16,215 nt of DNA from Deltaproteobacteria bacterium (lineage in GTDB: Bacteria > Desulfobacterota > Desulfuromonadia > Geobacterales > DSM-12255), in contig JAGFXN010000048.1 of NCBI GenBank assembly GCA_017861215.1, positions 1 to 16,215 of the forward strand, given 5' to 3'. Made by a program: the position numbers and the translations under genes. The notes under the pieces are model-generated. The model did no database searches. It saw only the letters and a list, made by a program, of their open reading frames with translations, and was not told where the DNA came from. Shown here piece by piece: positions 7,531-14,957 of this stretch. Each line of letters opens with the position of its first letter. Position 1 is the stretch's first letter.

Positions 7531-8598
7531 TACCCGCATCTGGCCGTCAATGACCACGGCTTCGCCCGACTTAAGCCCCTGTTCGATGACCGTCATTCCT
7601 TCGTGGCTGACGCCGACCTTCACCGGCCGCATTTCCGCCGTGTTGTCACCGCCCACTACAAAGAGATACTGCCCCTGCTGTCCGGTCTGCACTGCCTGGT
7701 TTGGGACCACCACCGCATCGGCAAGGGTGGCCAGTGTCAGGTGGATTGTCGCAAACTGGCCCGGCCAGAGCCGGCTCCCGCTATTGGCAAACGTTCCCTT
7801 CAACTTGATGGTGGCGGTGGCCGGATCAACGGTATTGTCGAGGAAAGTAACCTCTCCGGTTTCCGGCGGCCCGCTGACGCCGGGCAGACGTGCCTCCACC
7901 TTCAGCCTGCCTCTGGCCAGAAACTGGCGGATGCGCGGCAGATCGCGCTCGGGGATGGCAAAGGAGACGTAGATCGGCCGAATCTGGTTAATGGTCACCA
8001 GGGTCGTCTCGTTGGACTTGACCATGTTTCCCCGGTTCACCGCCAGATTACCGGTGCGGCCGGCCAGGGGCGACCTGATAGTCAGATAGGAGAGTTGGAC
8101 CCGCAGATTTTCCAGTTCGGCGCGGGCCGCTGCAACATCGGCTGCGGCGGATTCGGCCTGGGTGCGGTAGCTCTCGTATTGTTCGCGGGTAACAATGCCG
8201 TCAGCCACCAGTTTTTCGTAGCGATCCGCGTTAGCGCCGGCGTTTTTCTGCACCGCCACCAAACGGGCCAGGGTGGCGTCGGCTTTGCGGATGGCGGCGT
8301 CTGTGGCCCGCCGATCCAGGGTGAACAGAACCTGGCCGGCGGCGACGTCCTGCCCTTCGCGAAAACTGACCGATGTAATCTCGCCGTTTACCTGGGAACG
8401 GATCAACACTGAACTATAAGCCTCCACAGCCCCCACCGCTTCCAGTACTACCGGGATCGTCCGGGTAGATGCAACGGCCGTTGCTACCGGCGCCGGCGGC
8501 TTTTCCTTGGATTTTTCCGGCGACTTACCCTTGCCACAGGAGATCGTAGATACAATCAACGCAGCAAGAAGGAGATGCCCAGAGTTCAGCCGCATCAT
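7507..8598 (-). CDS. RND membrane fusion protein (periplasmic adaptor), 3' end apparently frameshifted
   Basis: The periplasmic adaptor linking the RND pump to the outer membrane channel. As read it has 363 residues: a hydrophobic N-terminus followed by C21 (TISCGKG), a plausible though not ideal lipobox; a Lys/Pro-rich linker; a split lipoyl half (VEAYSSVLIRSQVNGEITSV and SYLTIRSPLAGRTGNLAV) around an alanine-rich helical hairpin, about residues 95-170; then beta-barrel and membrane-proximal domains. ATG 8598 overlaps the tolC-type stop as ATGA. A second ATG at 8595 is better spaced (7 nt) from GAGG (8603-8606), so either may be used. The end RRERCR is abnormal for the family; the -1 frame supplies the expected tail (see the entry at 7436-7530). 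Probably still functional, since only the extreme C-terminus changes. Confidence 0.88.
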   Translation of the reverse strand: MMRLNSGHLLLAALIVSTISCGKGKSPEKSKEKPPAPVATAVASTRTIPVVLEAVGAVEAYSSVLIRSQVNGEITSVSFREGQDVAAGQVLFTLDRRATDAAIRKADATLARLVAVQKNAGANADRYEKLVADGIVTREQYESYRTQAESAAADVAAARAELENLRVQLSYLTIRSPLAGRTGNLAVNRGNMVKSNETTLVTINQIRPIYVSFAIPERDLPRIRQFLARGRLKVEARLPGVSGPPETGEVTFLDNTVDPATATIKLKGTFANSGSRLWPGQFATIHLTLATLADAVVVPNQAVQTGQQGQYLFVVGGDNTAEMRPVKVGVSHEGMTVIEQGLKSGEAVVIDGQMRVMRRERCR

Positions 8599-10091
8599 TT
8601 AACCTCTTTGTAAAGCGCGTCTGATCTGGAGGAATCAATTTTTATCCCTTCACGGTCCAGTAGCTCCCCGGTTGATTTCCAGTATTGGGTGAGCGAGATT
8701 GCATAAAGAGCTTCGGCGGTGATCTGGTTGGTCCTGGCGGCAACCAGATCATTTTCCACATCAAGTACATCCTTGGTAGTTGCCAGACCGACTTCGTTTT
8801 TTTTCATATAAGACCTGACCCGCTCCTCGGCGAACAACCTGCCCCTGTCGGCAACATCCAGCTGTTTGTAGCTTGATGTCACCGCTCTGATAGCGATTTT
8901 TACTTCATTTTCTATGGAAGATTTCAGATTTTCGAACTGTACTTTTGTCTGCTCAACCTTCAGGCGGCTTTTTACATAATCACTCTCAGCGGCCTGATTC
9001 CCCAATGGATAATCAAACTGCAGACCAACACTCCAGGCAGGATAATCAAACGAGCCAAGGCGCTCGTTATTTCTGCCATAATCATTGTCAATGCCGGTCA
9101 GGGCAACCGATGATATAAAGTTCAGCGAGGGTAACGTCTGTTTTCTGGCAACTGCTGCCTGCAGTTCCGAGCTTTGCAACTGCCCCTTGAGTTCATCGAA
9201 TTCCGGTCTTAAAGAGATCGCTTTATTGAGCGAATCCTCTTTATTTATGGCTATCACAGCCCGGTCAGGCTTGTCGCTCGGGACAATGTCGGCTACCTTT
9301 TCAAGCAGGATTAATTGTGACAGGATATCGACCTGATCACTGACAGCCTTTTCGGCGTCGATAAGCTCTTTTTCTCTGGCTGCGACGCCGAACTTGGAAT
9401 TCAGTATCTCCATTGCCGGCAGGACGCCGGCTTGCACCCGGGCATCTGTCTCTGACAGTACCTTCTGTGCAAGCTCAAGGGAAATTCTCTTGGACTCAAG
9501 ATCCTCTCGGTAGCCGACCAGCTTGAAATACTCGGTCCGAACCTGGGCAACGATAGCAAGAATCCTGCTCTTCAGGTGATCTATTGAGATCTCTTTTGAA
9601 AGCTTGGAAACATTGATATTCAGCTCGGTTGCCTCTCTGCCGAAATTTTTGAGCAGTGGCTGGTTAAGAGTCAACCCAAGGGATGATGTCCAGTACGTGC
9701 CCAATGCGGTGGTAGTCGTAGTGCTGTTCGTCTCTCGTATATTCTGATAATTCAGACCAAGAGTGCCACCTGTGGGCAGAAGCTGGGACAGACCCGGGGT
9801 AAACATGAACGTACTCTGGTCGTAATCTCTTTCCGGGGTTGTATTTATGGACAATCTATATGCTTCCTGATAGGACGAATCGAGCTTCAGGCGGGGTTCA
9901 TAAATCGAGCGGTTTTTTCTGATGTCCGCCTCAGCCTGGGCAGGATTGTAGAGTTCCGCCTTTAGATCTAGATTGCGCTCCAATGCCAGTTTGACAGCCT
10001 CTTTCAGAGATAACTTCATTGCGGCGCTCTCAGCCGAAGCGGTTGAGACAAGCAGCAGATTTAATAACAGCGGGATTGCATATTTTTTCAT
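8595..10091 (-). CDS. TolC-family outer membrane efflux channel
   Basis: A 498-residue outer membrane factor that would form the trimeric exit duct of the pump. It begins with a clear Sec signal peptide (MKKYAIPLLLNLLLVSTASA, cleavage probably before ES). Two internally similar halves of coiled-coil helices follow, each with the typical opener (LSLKEAVKLALERNLDL; LNKAISLRPEFDELKGQLQ), plus beta-strand-rich pieces such as SLGLTLNQPLLKNFG and SVGLQFDYPLGN. The frame is open further upstream, but ATG 10091 is chosen because the signal peptide starts there and GGAGG (10099-10103) lies 7 nt upstream. It is the first gene of the efflux operon and overlaps the membrane fusion gene. Length and architecture are normal for the family. 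Confidence 0.92.
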   Translation of the reverse strand: MKKYAIPLLLNLLLVSTASAESAAMKLSLKEAVKLALERNLDLKAELYNPAQAEADIRKNRSIYEPRLKLDSSYQEAYRLSINTTPERDYDQSTFMFTPGLSQLLPTGGTLGLNYQNIRETNSTTTTTALGTYWTSSLGLTLNQPLLKNFGREATELNINVSKLSKEISIDHLKSRILAIVAQVRTEYFKLVGYREDLESKRISLELAQKVLSETDARVQAGVLPAMEILNSKFGVAAREKELIDAEKAVSDQVDILSQLILLEKVADIVPSDKPDRAVIAINKEDSLNKAISLRPEFDELKGQLQSSELQAAVARKQTLPSLNFISSVALTGIDNDYGRNNERLGSFDYPAWSVGLQFDYPLGNQAAESDYVKSRLKVEQTKVQFENLKSSIENEVKIAIRAVTSSYKQLDVADRGRLFAEERVRSYMKKNEVGLATTKDVLDVENDLVAARTNQITAEALYAISLTQYWKSTGELLDREGIKIDSSRSDALYKEVK

Positions 10092-10098
10092 ACTGAAA

Positions 10099-10103
10099 CC
10101 TCC
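10099..10103 (-). promoter_or_regulatory. Ribosome binding site deciding the tolC-type start
   Basis: GGAGG on the minus strand, 7 nt from ATG 10091. It lies in a small dyad (CCTCC T GGAGG), so the site could be partly masked by pairing with another CU-rich stretch. Confidence 0.75.
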
Positions 10104-10130
10104 AGGAGGCGAAGAATATAATGAACCATC

Positions 10131-10148
10131 CCCGCCGCAAGCAGCGGG
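10131..10148 (-). other. Leader hairpin CCCGC/GCGGG before the efflux operon
   Basis: A 5-bp GC-rich stem with an 8-nt loop in the predicted leader, about 40 nt upstream of ATG 10091. No U-run follows, so it is not an intrinsic terminator. Confidence 0.35.
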
Positions 10149-10175
10149 TATCTGTAACTTTAGTTGATATTTTAA

Positions 10176-10191
10176 TCGCCCCAAGGGGCGA
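10176..10191 (-). other. Leader dyad TCGCCCC-(2)-GGGGCGA
   Basis: Perfect 7-bp arms with a 2-nt spacer. As RNA on the minus strand it folds to UCGCCC-CUUG-GGGCGA, a six-pair stem closed by a CUUG loop, one of the stable tetraloops. It lies about 30-45 nt downstream of the predicted transcription start. It could be an mRNA-stabilising hairpin or a protein-binding dyad. Confidence 0.4.
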
Positions 10192-10225
10192 GGAATTTAC
10201 TCACAGAGACTTAATCAGCCTGCGG

Positions 10226-10254
10226 ATTATCTTGGCAAACAGCCTGGCTGTCAA
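10226..10254 (-). promoter_or_regulatory. Strong putative sigma-70 promoter of the efflux operon
   Basis: On the minus strand: consensus TTGACA (10249-10254), a 17-nt spacer and GATAAT (10226-10231, one mismatch). Transcription would start near 10219, leaving a leader of about 128 nt before the tolC-type gene. This is the best promoter match in the window. Confidence 0.7.
10239..10251. promoter_or_regulatory. Putative operator dyad within the efflux promoter
   Basis: ACAGCC-T-GGCTGT, a perfect 6-bp inverted repeat with a 1-nt centre, overlaps part of the -35 box and the spacer. A dyad here is the usual place for a repressor of drug efflux genes. No TetR, MarR or other repressor gene is in the window, so the cognate regulator is unknown. 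Confidence 0.4.
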
Positions 10255-10475
10255 GCTTTTAGCAGAACCACCGTTCAAACAAAGCAGTCTTTGGGCAATG
10301 AAATAGCGGGGCACCAGCGGCATTGGCAGAGGTGACTTGCTGATTGCCAACAATCCAGCGCGACAGCAGTGCCGGAAGAAATTTCTGTGGACATCTGTCC
10401 CGGGTAAGGTCATGGTGGCTACTGAACTTTTCCGTACCCTTCCCATGTAACTTCTCGTAGTTTGTCTCGTCTTCC

Positions 10476-10491
10476 AGCGGCGTCCGCCGCT
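10476..10491. repeat. Perfect 7-2-7 inverted repeat
   Basis: AGCGGCG-TC-CGCCGCT, about 120 bp upstream of the radical SAM start. No T-run follows on either strand, so a terminator is unlikely. It may be an operator or an RNA stem. Confidence 0.4.
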
Positions 10492-10567
10492 ACTGCCGAG
10501 CGCAGTGCGTACCGATGTCACCATCCTGAGCATTCACTTGTGATCTGGATTCAGAAGGCACTGGCAG

Positions 10568-10586
10568 TGTCGCTACTACGGCGACA
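10568..10586 (+). other. Hairpin just upstream of the radical SAM ribosome binding site
   Basis: TGTCGC and GCGACA form a 6-bp stem with a 7-nt loop (TACTACG), ending 14 nt before the AAGGA at 10601-10605. It could affect translation initiation if transcription starts upstream of it. Confidence 0.35.
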
Positions 10587-10609
10587 TTCAGCGCCACTAG
10601 AAGGAATTG

Positions 10610-11836
10610 ATGTCCATAACTGCCATGCAGAACGCGTTGATCGCCGGTAATCGCCAGGAGTACGGCCGCCACTATGATTCCCTTGAGTTCCTGATGCCCG
10701 GGCAGGCGACGGCAGCCTATGCCGCAAGGGACGAACTGCTCGTCTGGCTGCGGGAAAATGCCGAGTTTGGCTGCAGCGATACCAAAGTTGACTGCCGCAG
10801 GCTTTCCCCCGGCTGCCAAAGCTGTGCAGCGGGCGTCTGGTCATGCCTGTTCGTCAATGGCCGCTGCAACGCCACCTGCTTTTACTGTCCGACATCACAG
10901 GACGCGACCGAAGATCCGGTGACGAACGGCATATCCTTCACGAATCCCGCTGATTATGCCGAATACGTTGCCCTGTTCGGGTTTACCGGCGTCAGCATCA
11001 GCGGGGGAGAACCGCTCCTTACCCTGGACCGGACCCTTGCGTATCTCGACGCTGTCCGGCGGCGCTGCGGTACTGCAGTGCATCTCTGGATGTATACCAA
11101 CGGCACGCTGCTTACCACGGATATCGCCGGCGAGCTGCGCGCAGCCGGTCTCGACGAGATCCGTTTTGACATCGGAGCGACCAACTATGACCTCACCAAA
11201 CTTCACCTGGCGACTGACGTCATACCCAGGGTAACGGTGGAAATTCCGGCGGTTCCGGAAGAAGAGGCGCTGCTGCGGGAAAAGTTGGTCGAAATGGCTG
11301 CCTCAGGAGTCCGGCATCTGAACCTGCATCAAATGCGGCTGACACCCCATAATTTCCGGCATCTGGCCGGCCGAGCCTACACTTTTGTGCATGGCGAGAA
11401 AGTGATGGTGCTGGAATCGGAATTGAGTGCGCTGCGGTTGATCCGCTATGCCATTGAAAAGAGAATTGACCTGCCGGTGAACTACTGCTCCTTCCCCTAT
11501 AAACGACGCTTTCAGCATGCGGCAGCCCGGCGGCGCGGCATACCGTTTGTACAGGACGCTCAGGAAACAGTGACGGCAGCCGGCTATTTGCGGGCGCTCA
11601 GCGCCGGGGGTGTGCAGTATTTCGAGGCAGTGATCCAGCCTGCCGCAAGCAGTAACAAGTCGGCAGTCGAGATCCCTCTTCCGTCGGGTCAGCGGTTAAT
11701 GGTCTGGAAACGTCCGGTTTCTCCGCTGCTACCGGTCGACACAGCGCTGTTTGCTGATCTTTCCCTGCAGTCGTATCTGCCTGACGAACTGCTTCTGTTG
11801 GAACGGATTCCTGCCGGACTGGCTGATTATTTCTGA
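10610..11836 (+). CDS. Radical SAM protein with extra N-terminal cysteines
   Basis: A 408-residue iron-sulfur enzyme that would cleave S-adenosylmethionine to start a radical reaction; substrate unknown. The canonical CxxxCxxC cluster motif is C86, C90, C93 (CNATCFYC), followed by the SAM-contact motif SGGEP (131-135) and strand elements such as WMYTNGTLL and LDEIRFDIGA. Ahead of it lie five more cysteines: C55, C62, C69, C72 and C79 (GCQSCAAGVWSC), enough to ligate an auxiliary cluster. Another, C293, sits in NYCSFPYK. ATG 10610 is chosen over the in-frame TTG at 10607 because AAGGA (10601-10605) is correctly placed. The gene stands alone on the plus strand, divergent from the efflux operon and convergent with glyA, ending ahead of a strong terminator. 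No precursor peptide or obvious substrate gene is adjacent. Confidence 0.88.
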   Translation: MSITAMQNALIAGNRQEYGRHYDSLEFLMPGQATAAYAARDELLVWLRENAEFGCSDTKVDCRRLSPGCQSCAAGVWSCLFVNGRCNATCFYCPTSQDATEDPVTNGISFTNPADYAEYVALFGFTGVSISGGEPLLTLDRTLAYLDAVRRRCGTAVHLWMYTNGTLLTTDIAGELRAAGLDEIRFDIGATNYDLTKLHLATDVIPRVTVEIPAVPEEEALLREKLVEMAASGVRHLNLHQMRLTPHNFRHLAGRAYTFVHGEKVMVLESELSALRLIRYAIEKRIDLPVNYCSFPYKRRFQHAAARRRGIPFVQDAQETVTAAGYLRALSAGGVQYFEAVIQPAASSNKSAVEIPLPSGQRLMVWKRPVSPLLPVDTALFADLSLQSYLPDELLLLERIPAGLADYF

Positions 11837-11903
11837 TGGATCACTGCAATTGCCTGTGGCGCAGCTGAGTGCCGATACTTCAGAAAGGTATCAAGCGGAC
11901 GCA

Positions 11904-11931
11904 AAAAAGGGCATCTGGCGATGCCCTTTTT
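11904..11931. terminator. Bidirectional intrinsic terminator between radical SAM gene and glyA
   Basis: AAAAAGGGCATC and GATGCCCTTTTT form a 12-bp stem around a TGGC loop. On each strand the stem ends in a T-run, so it can stop transcription from both convergent genes. Confidence 0.9.
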
Positions 11932-11955
11932 AATGATATCCGAAAGAAATAACGG

Positions 11956-13203
11956 TTACTGCAGTCGGGATGCGTAGAGAGGGAAGCGCTTCATCAGCCG
12001 GTTGACTTCCCCCTTGATCTGCAAGAGCTTCTCATCGTTGCTGAGATTGGCGATTGCCGCGGCAATGAAGCCGGCAACCTGCGGCATTTCCGTCTCTTTC
12101 AAACCATGGGAGGTGGCTGCAGGTGTGCCGATACGAATACCTGAAGTAACGAACGGCGAACGGGTCTCAAAGGGAACGGTATTCTTGTTGACCGTTATCC
12201 CTGCTTTGTCCAGAGCCTCTTCGGCCGCCTTGCCGGTAATCTCTGTCCCGGAGAAGTTGACCAGCATCAGGTGATTGTCGGTGCCGCCGCTGGTCAGTTT
12301 GAACCCTTGGGCGATCAGCGCCTCTGCCAGAGCATTGGCATTCTTCACAATCTGCTGCTGATAGAGCTTGAATTCGGGCTGGAGAGCCTCCTTGAAGGCA
12401 ACGGCCTTGGCGGCGATAACGTGCATGAGCGGACCGCCCTGAATGCCGGGGAAAATCTGCGAGTTGAGCGTCTTGGCAAACTCTTCGCGGCAGAGGATCA
12501 TCCCGCCGCGCGGCCCGCGCAGAGTTTTGTGAGTGGTTGTAGTGACGAACTCGGCATAGGGTACCGGACTCGGATGAACGCCGGCGGCAACCAGACCGGC
12601 AAAGTGAGCCATGTCGACCATAACAACAGCGCCGACCTTGTCGGCTATTTTGCGGAAAGCAGGAAAATCGATAATGCGCGGATATGCACTGGCGCCGACA
12701 ACGATCATCTTCGGCCGATGCTCAACGGCAAGCCGCTCAACCTCTTCATAGTCGATCGTTTCGGTCTGCGGCGAAACGCCGTAGGGAATGATATTGAAGA
12801 GTTTGCCCGAGAAGTTGACCGGACTGCCATGGGTCAGATGTCCGCCATGGGCCAGATTCATGCCGAGGATGGTATCGCCAGGCTTGCAGGCAGCAAAGTA
12901 GACGGCCATATTGGCCTGTGAGCCGGAGTGCGGCTGCACATTGGCATGCTCTGCCCCGAACAGTTCTTTGGCACGGTCAATCGCCAGCTGTTCGACAATA
13001 TCAACCTGATGGCAACCGCCATAGTAACGCTTGCCTGGATACCCTTCAGCATATTTATTGGTCAGGACGGAGCCCTGTGCCTCAAGCACTGCCTCGGAAA
13101 CGAAGTTCTCGGAGGCGATCAGCTCCAGGTTGTACTCCTGACGCTCGGTCTCACGGCGGATGGCAGCGGCTATCTCCGGATCGAATGATTCAAGAACAGA
13201 CAT
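11956..13203 (-). CDS. glyA: Serine hydroxymethyltransferase
   Basis: A 415-residue PLP enzyme, the usual length for bacterial GlyA. It interconverts serine plus tetrahydrofolate with glycine plus 5,10-methylene-tetrahydrofolate and so feeds one-carbon metabolism. Visible hallmarks: ELIASENF near the N-terminus, substrate-site YAEGYPGKRYYGG (51-63), D197 and H200 in VDMAHFAGLVAAG, and the PLP lysine K226 in TTTTHKTLRGPRGG. AAGGAG (13209-13214) lies 5 nt upstream of the ATG. It follows rpiB after a 78-bp gap containing a hairpin and ends before the bidirectional terminator, so it is the last gene of its transcript. Confidence 0.98.
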   Translation of the reverse strand: MSVLESFDPEIAAAIRRETERQEYNLELIASENFVSEAVLEAQGSVLTNKYAEGYPGKRYYGGCHQVDIVEQLAIDRAKELFGAEHANVQPHSGSQANMAVYFAACKPGDTILGMNLAHGGHLTHGSPVNFSGKLFNIIPYGVSPQTETIDYEEVERLAVEHRPKMIVVGASAYPRIIDFPAFRKIADKVGAVVMVDMAHFAGLVAAGVHPSPVPYAEFVTTTTHKTLRGPRGGMILCREEFAKTLNSQIFPGIQGGPLMHVIAAKAVAFKEALQPEFKLYQQQIVKNANALAEALIAQGFKLTSGGTDNHLMLVNFSGTEITGKAAEEALDKAGITVNKNTVPFETRSPFVTSGIRIGTPAATSHGLKETEMPQVAGFIAAAIANLSNDEKLLQIKGEVNRLMKRFPLYASRLQ

Positions 13204-13233
13204 GATTGCTCCTTCTAGAACGTAGAAATAGAA

Positions 13234-13256
13234 ACGGGACTCAATGAAAGTCCCGT
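13234..13256 (-). other. Hairpin in the rpiB-glyA gap, possible weak terminator or attenuator
   Basis: ACGGGACT and AGTCCCGT form a perfect 8-bp stem with a 7-nt loop. On the minus strand TTTCTATTT follows, an interrupted T-run. It could reduce transcription from rpiB into glyA or mark an mRNA processing end. Confidence 0.5.
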
Positions 13257-13281
13257 ACGGTAGTCAAAAGGATAGACAGGA

Positions 13282-13728
13282 CTATGACCTGCAACGCTGC
13301 TCAAGGGCAGTGATCTTGTCAAGACGGGCCTGATGCCTTCCCCCGGCAAAGGTCGCATCGAGCCAGGCGGCAACGATTTCTCGACCCTTCTGCGGAGCGG
13401 TAACGCGGCCGCCAAGAACCAGGATGTTGGCATTGTTATGCTCTTTCGCCATCTGCGCCATGAAAGGATCGGTAGCCAACGCAGCGCGAACACCTGGAAA
13501 CTTGTTGGCAGCTATCGAGATGCCGATGCCGGTACCGCAGACGAGGATTCCGGATGCTGCTTCGCCCCGCGAGACTGCCCCGGCGACCTTTTCGGCAAAA
13601 TCCGGATAATCGACAGAGTCGCCATTGAATGTACCGCAGTCCTGAAAATCAATGCCGCGTTCCCTGAGAAACGCGGCAATTGAGTCTTTCAGCTGCAGAC
13701 CGCCATGATCTGAACCGAGCAGCATCAT
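13282..13728 (-). CDS. rpiB: Ribose-5-phosphate isomerase B
   Basis: A 148-residue RpiB/LacAB-family isomerase that interconverts ribose 5-phosphate and ribulose 5-phosphate in the pentose phosphate pathway. Motifs: GSDHGG at residues 5-10, the catalytic cysteine C64 in VCGTGIGISIAANK, H97 in KEHNNANILVLGGR and the phosphate-binding arginine segment nearby. Two adjacent ATGs (13728 and 13725) are possible; the first overlaps the fabF stop as ATGA and there is little Shine-Dalgarno sequence, so translation is probably coupled to fabF. Its place between fabF and glyA matches the order I recall from Geobacter-type genomes. Confidence 0.96.
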   Translation of the reverse strand: MMLLGSDHGGLQLKDSIAAFLRERGIDFQDCGTFNGDSVDYPDFAEKVAGAVSRGEAASGILVCGTGIGISIAANKFPGVRAALATDPFMAQMAKEHNNANILVLGGRVTAPQKGREIVAAWLDATFAGGRHQARLDKITALEQRCRS

Positions 13729-14957
13729 AGCTTCTTGAAAAGCAGCGTGGCGTTGGTGCCGCCAAAACCGAAGGAGTTGCTCATGGCGTATCTGATGTCA
13801 GCGTTTCTGGCGCTGTTCGGCACATAATCTAGATCGCACTCGGCATCCGGCTCATCATAATTGATCGTCGGCGGCACTACACCGGCGGCCATTGCCATGG
13901 CACAGAAAGCCGCTTCGACCCCCCCGGCGGCGCCAAGCAGATGACCGGTCATCGATTTGGTGGAAGAAACCATCAGCTTCTTCGCATGATCACCGAATAC
14001 CGACTTGATCGCCATGGTCTCGTAGAGGTCGTTAAATGGCGTTGACGTGCCGTGAGCATTGATGTAGGTGACCTCTTCCGGACGGACACCGCCGTTGTTC
14101 AGAGCCATCTTCATGCAGCGCGCCGCCCCTTCCCCGCCCGGTGCCGGCATTGTCAGATGATAGGCATCGCCGGAAAGACCGTAGCCGACAACTTCGGCGT
14201 AAATCTTCGCACCACGCTTTTTCGCCGCTTCATACTCTTCCAGCACAACAATCCCGGCGCCTTCTGCGAGGATGAAACCGTCCCTGCTCTTCTCAAAGGG
14301 ACGCGATGCTTCGGTCGGATTGTCGTTGTTTGTTGAAAGCGCCTTCATGACGGCAAAGCCGCCGATTGCCAGCGGCGTGACGGTTGATTCGGTCCCGCCG
14401 GCTATCATGGCGTCAGCATCGCCGCGTTTGATCATGTGAAAGGCGTCACCGATAGAGTGGGTGCCGGTCGCACAGGCAGAACAAGAAGAAAGGTTCGGTC
14501 CCTTGGCGCCGTACTTCATCGAAATATGCCCGGGAGCAAGGTTGATAATCAGCATCGGGATGAAAAAAGGTGATATTTTCTTGTAGCCGCCCTCGTGAAA
14601 AGCATCGTGATATCTTTCGATGCTGGGGAGGCCGCCAAGTCCGGCTCCTACCAGCACCCCTACCCTGTCGGCATTGCTCTCGTCAATCACCAGGCCGGAG
14701 TCTTCCATGGCAAAATGAGCGGCAGCCAGGGCGTACTGGATAAAGAGGTCCATCTTTTTGACCTCTTTTTTGTCGATGAACTGTTCCGGATCGAAGTTCT
14801 TGACCTCACCGGCAATTTTTACAGGGAAATCAGTTGTGTCAAAACGGGTGATGGCAGCGATGCCGGATTTGCCGGCTACAGCATTCTCCCAGTTCTGACT
14901 GTTACCAATTCCCAACGGAGAAACGGTGCCGACCCCTGTAATTACGACTCTTCTCAT
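13725..14957 (-). CDS. fabF: Beta-ketoacyl-ACP synthase II
   Basis: A 410-residue condensing enzyme that extends acyl-ACP with malonyl-ACP in type II fatty acid synthesis. The Cys-His-His triad is present: C162 in SSCSACATG, H302 in NAHGTST and H339 in MTGHLLGAAGG, with K334 in STKS. The glycine-rich C-terminal GFGGTNATL is also typical. The frame is open to 15107, but ATG 14957 (MRRVVITGVGTVSPLG) matches the family start and has AGGAG (14967-14971) 9 nt upstream. It follows acpP after a gap of 239 bp, rather long for this operon, and overlaps rpiB by ATGA. Confidence 0.98.
   Translation of the reverse strand: MRRVVITGVGTVSPLGIGNSQNWENAVAGKSGIAAITRFDTTDFPVKIAGEVKNFDPEQFIDKKEVKKMDLFIQYALAAAHFAMEDSGLVIDESNADRVGVLVGAGLGGLPSIERYHDAFHEGGYKKISPFFIPMLIINLAPGHISMKYGAKGPNLSSCSACATGTHSIGDAFHMIKRGDADAMIAGGTESTVTPLAIGGFAVMKALSTNNDNPTEASRPFEKSRDGFILAEGAGIVVLEEYEAAKKRGAKIYAEVVGYGLSGDAYHLTMPAPGGEGAARCMKMALNNGGVRPEEVTYINAHGTSTPFNDLYETMAIKSVFGDHAKKLMVSSTKSMTGHLLGAAGGVEAAFCAMAMAAGVVPPTINYDEPDAECDLDYVPNSARNADIRYAMSNSFGFGGTNATLLFKKL

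Larger units (their letters stand above)
10262..10609. other. Gene-poor intergenic region between efflux promoter and radical SAM gene
   Basis: About 350 bp without a convincing gene. A minus-strand frame of 110 codons (10201-10533) exists but lacks a ribosome binding site and runs through the efflux promoter. The region holds several dyads: TTGGCA and TGCCAA arms 16 nt apart (about 10324-10351), AGCGGCG-TC-CGCCGCT (10476-10491), CACTG-G-CAGTG (10559-10569) and a hairpin at 10568-10586. I found no convincing plus-strand promoter for the radical SAM gene by eye. Confidence 0.5.

Noticed and set aside
7507..7545. Programmed -1 frameshifting as the cause of the fusion gene shift
   Set aside because: In the zero frame the codons CGC CGG GAA AGA contain no X-XXY-YYZ heptamer, and no programmed frameshift is known to me in this family. 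A lost base is simpler.
7387..8412. 341-codon plus-strand open frame opposite the membrane fusion gene
   Set aside because: It is antisense to a clear protein gene; long antisense frames are common opposite GC-rich genes. Its His/Gly/Arg-rich product has no domain.
10201..10533. 110-codon minus-strand open frame upstream of the efflux operon
   Set aside because: No ribosome binding site at either early ATG, no recognisable domain, Arg/Ser/Leu-rich composition, and it runs through the near-consensus efflux promoter. It may be a remnant, but nothing supports a gene.
10320..10600. Sigma-54 type promoter for the radical SAM gene
   Set aside because: Several TGGCA boxes occur, but none has GC at the required 10-nt distance from GG.
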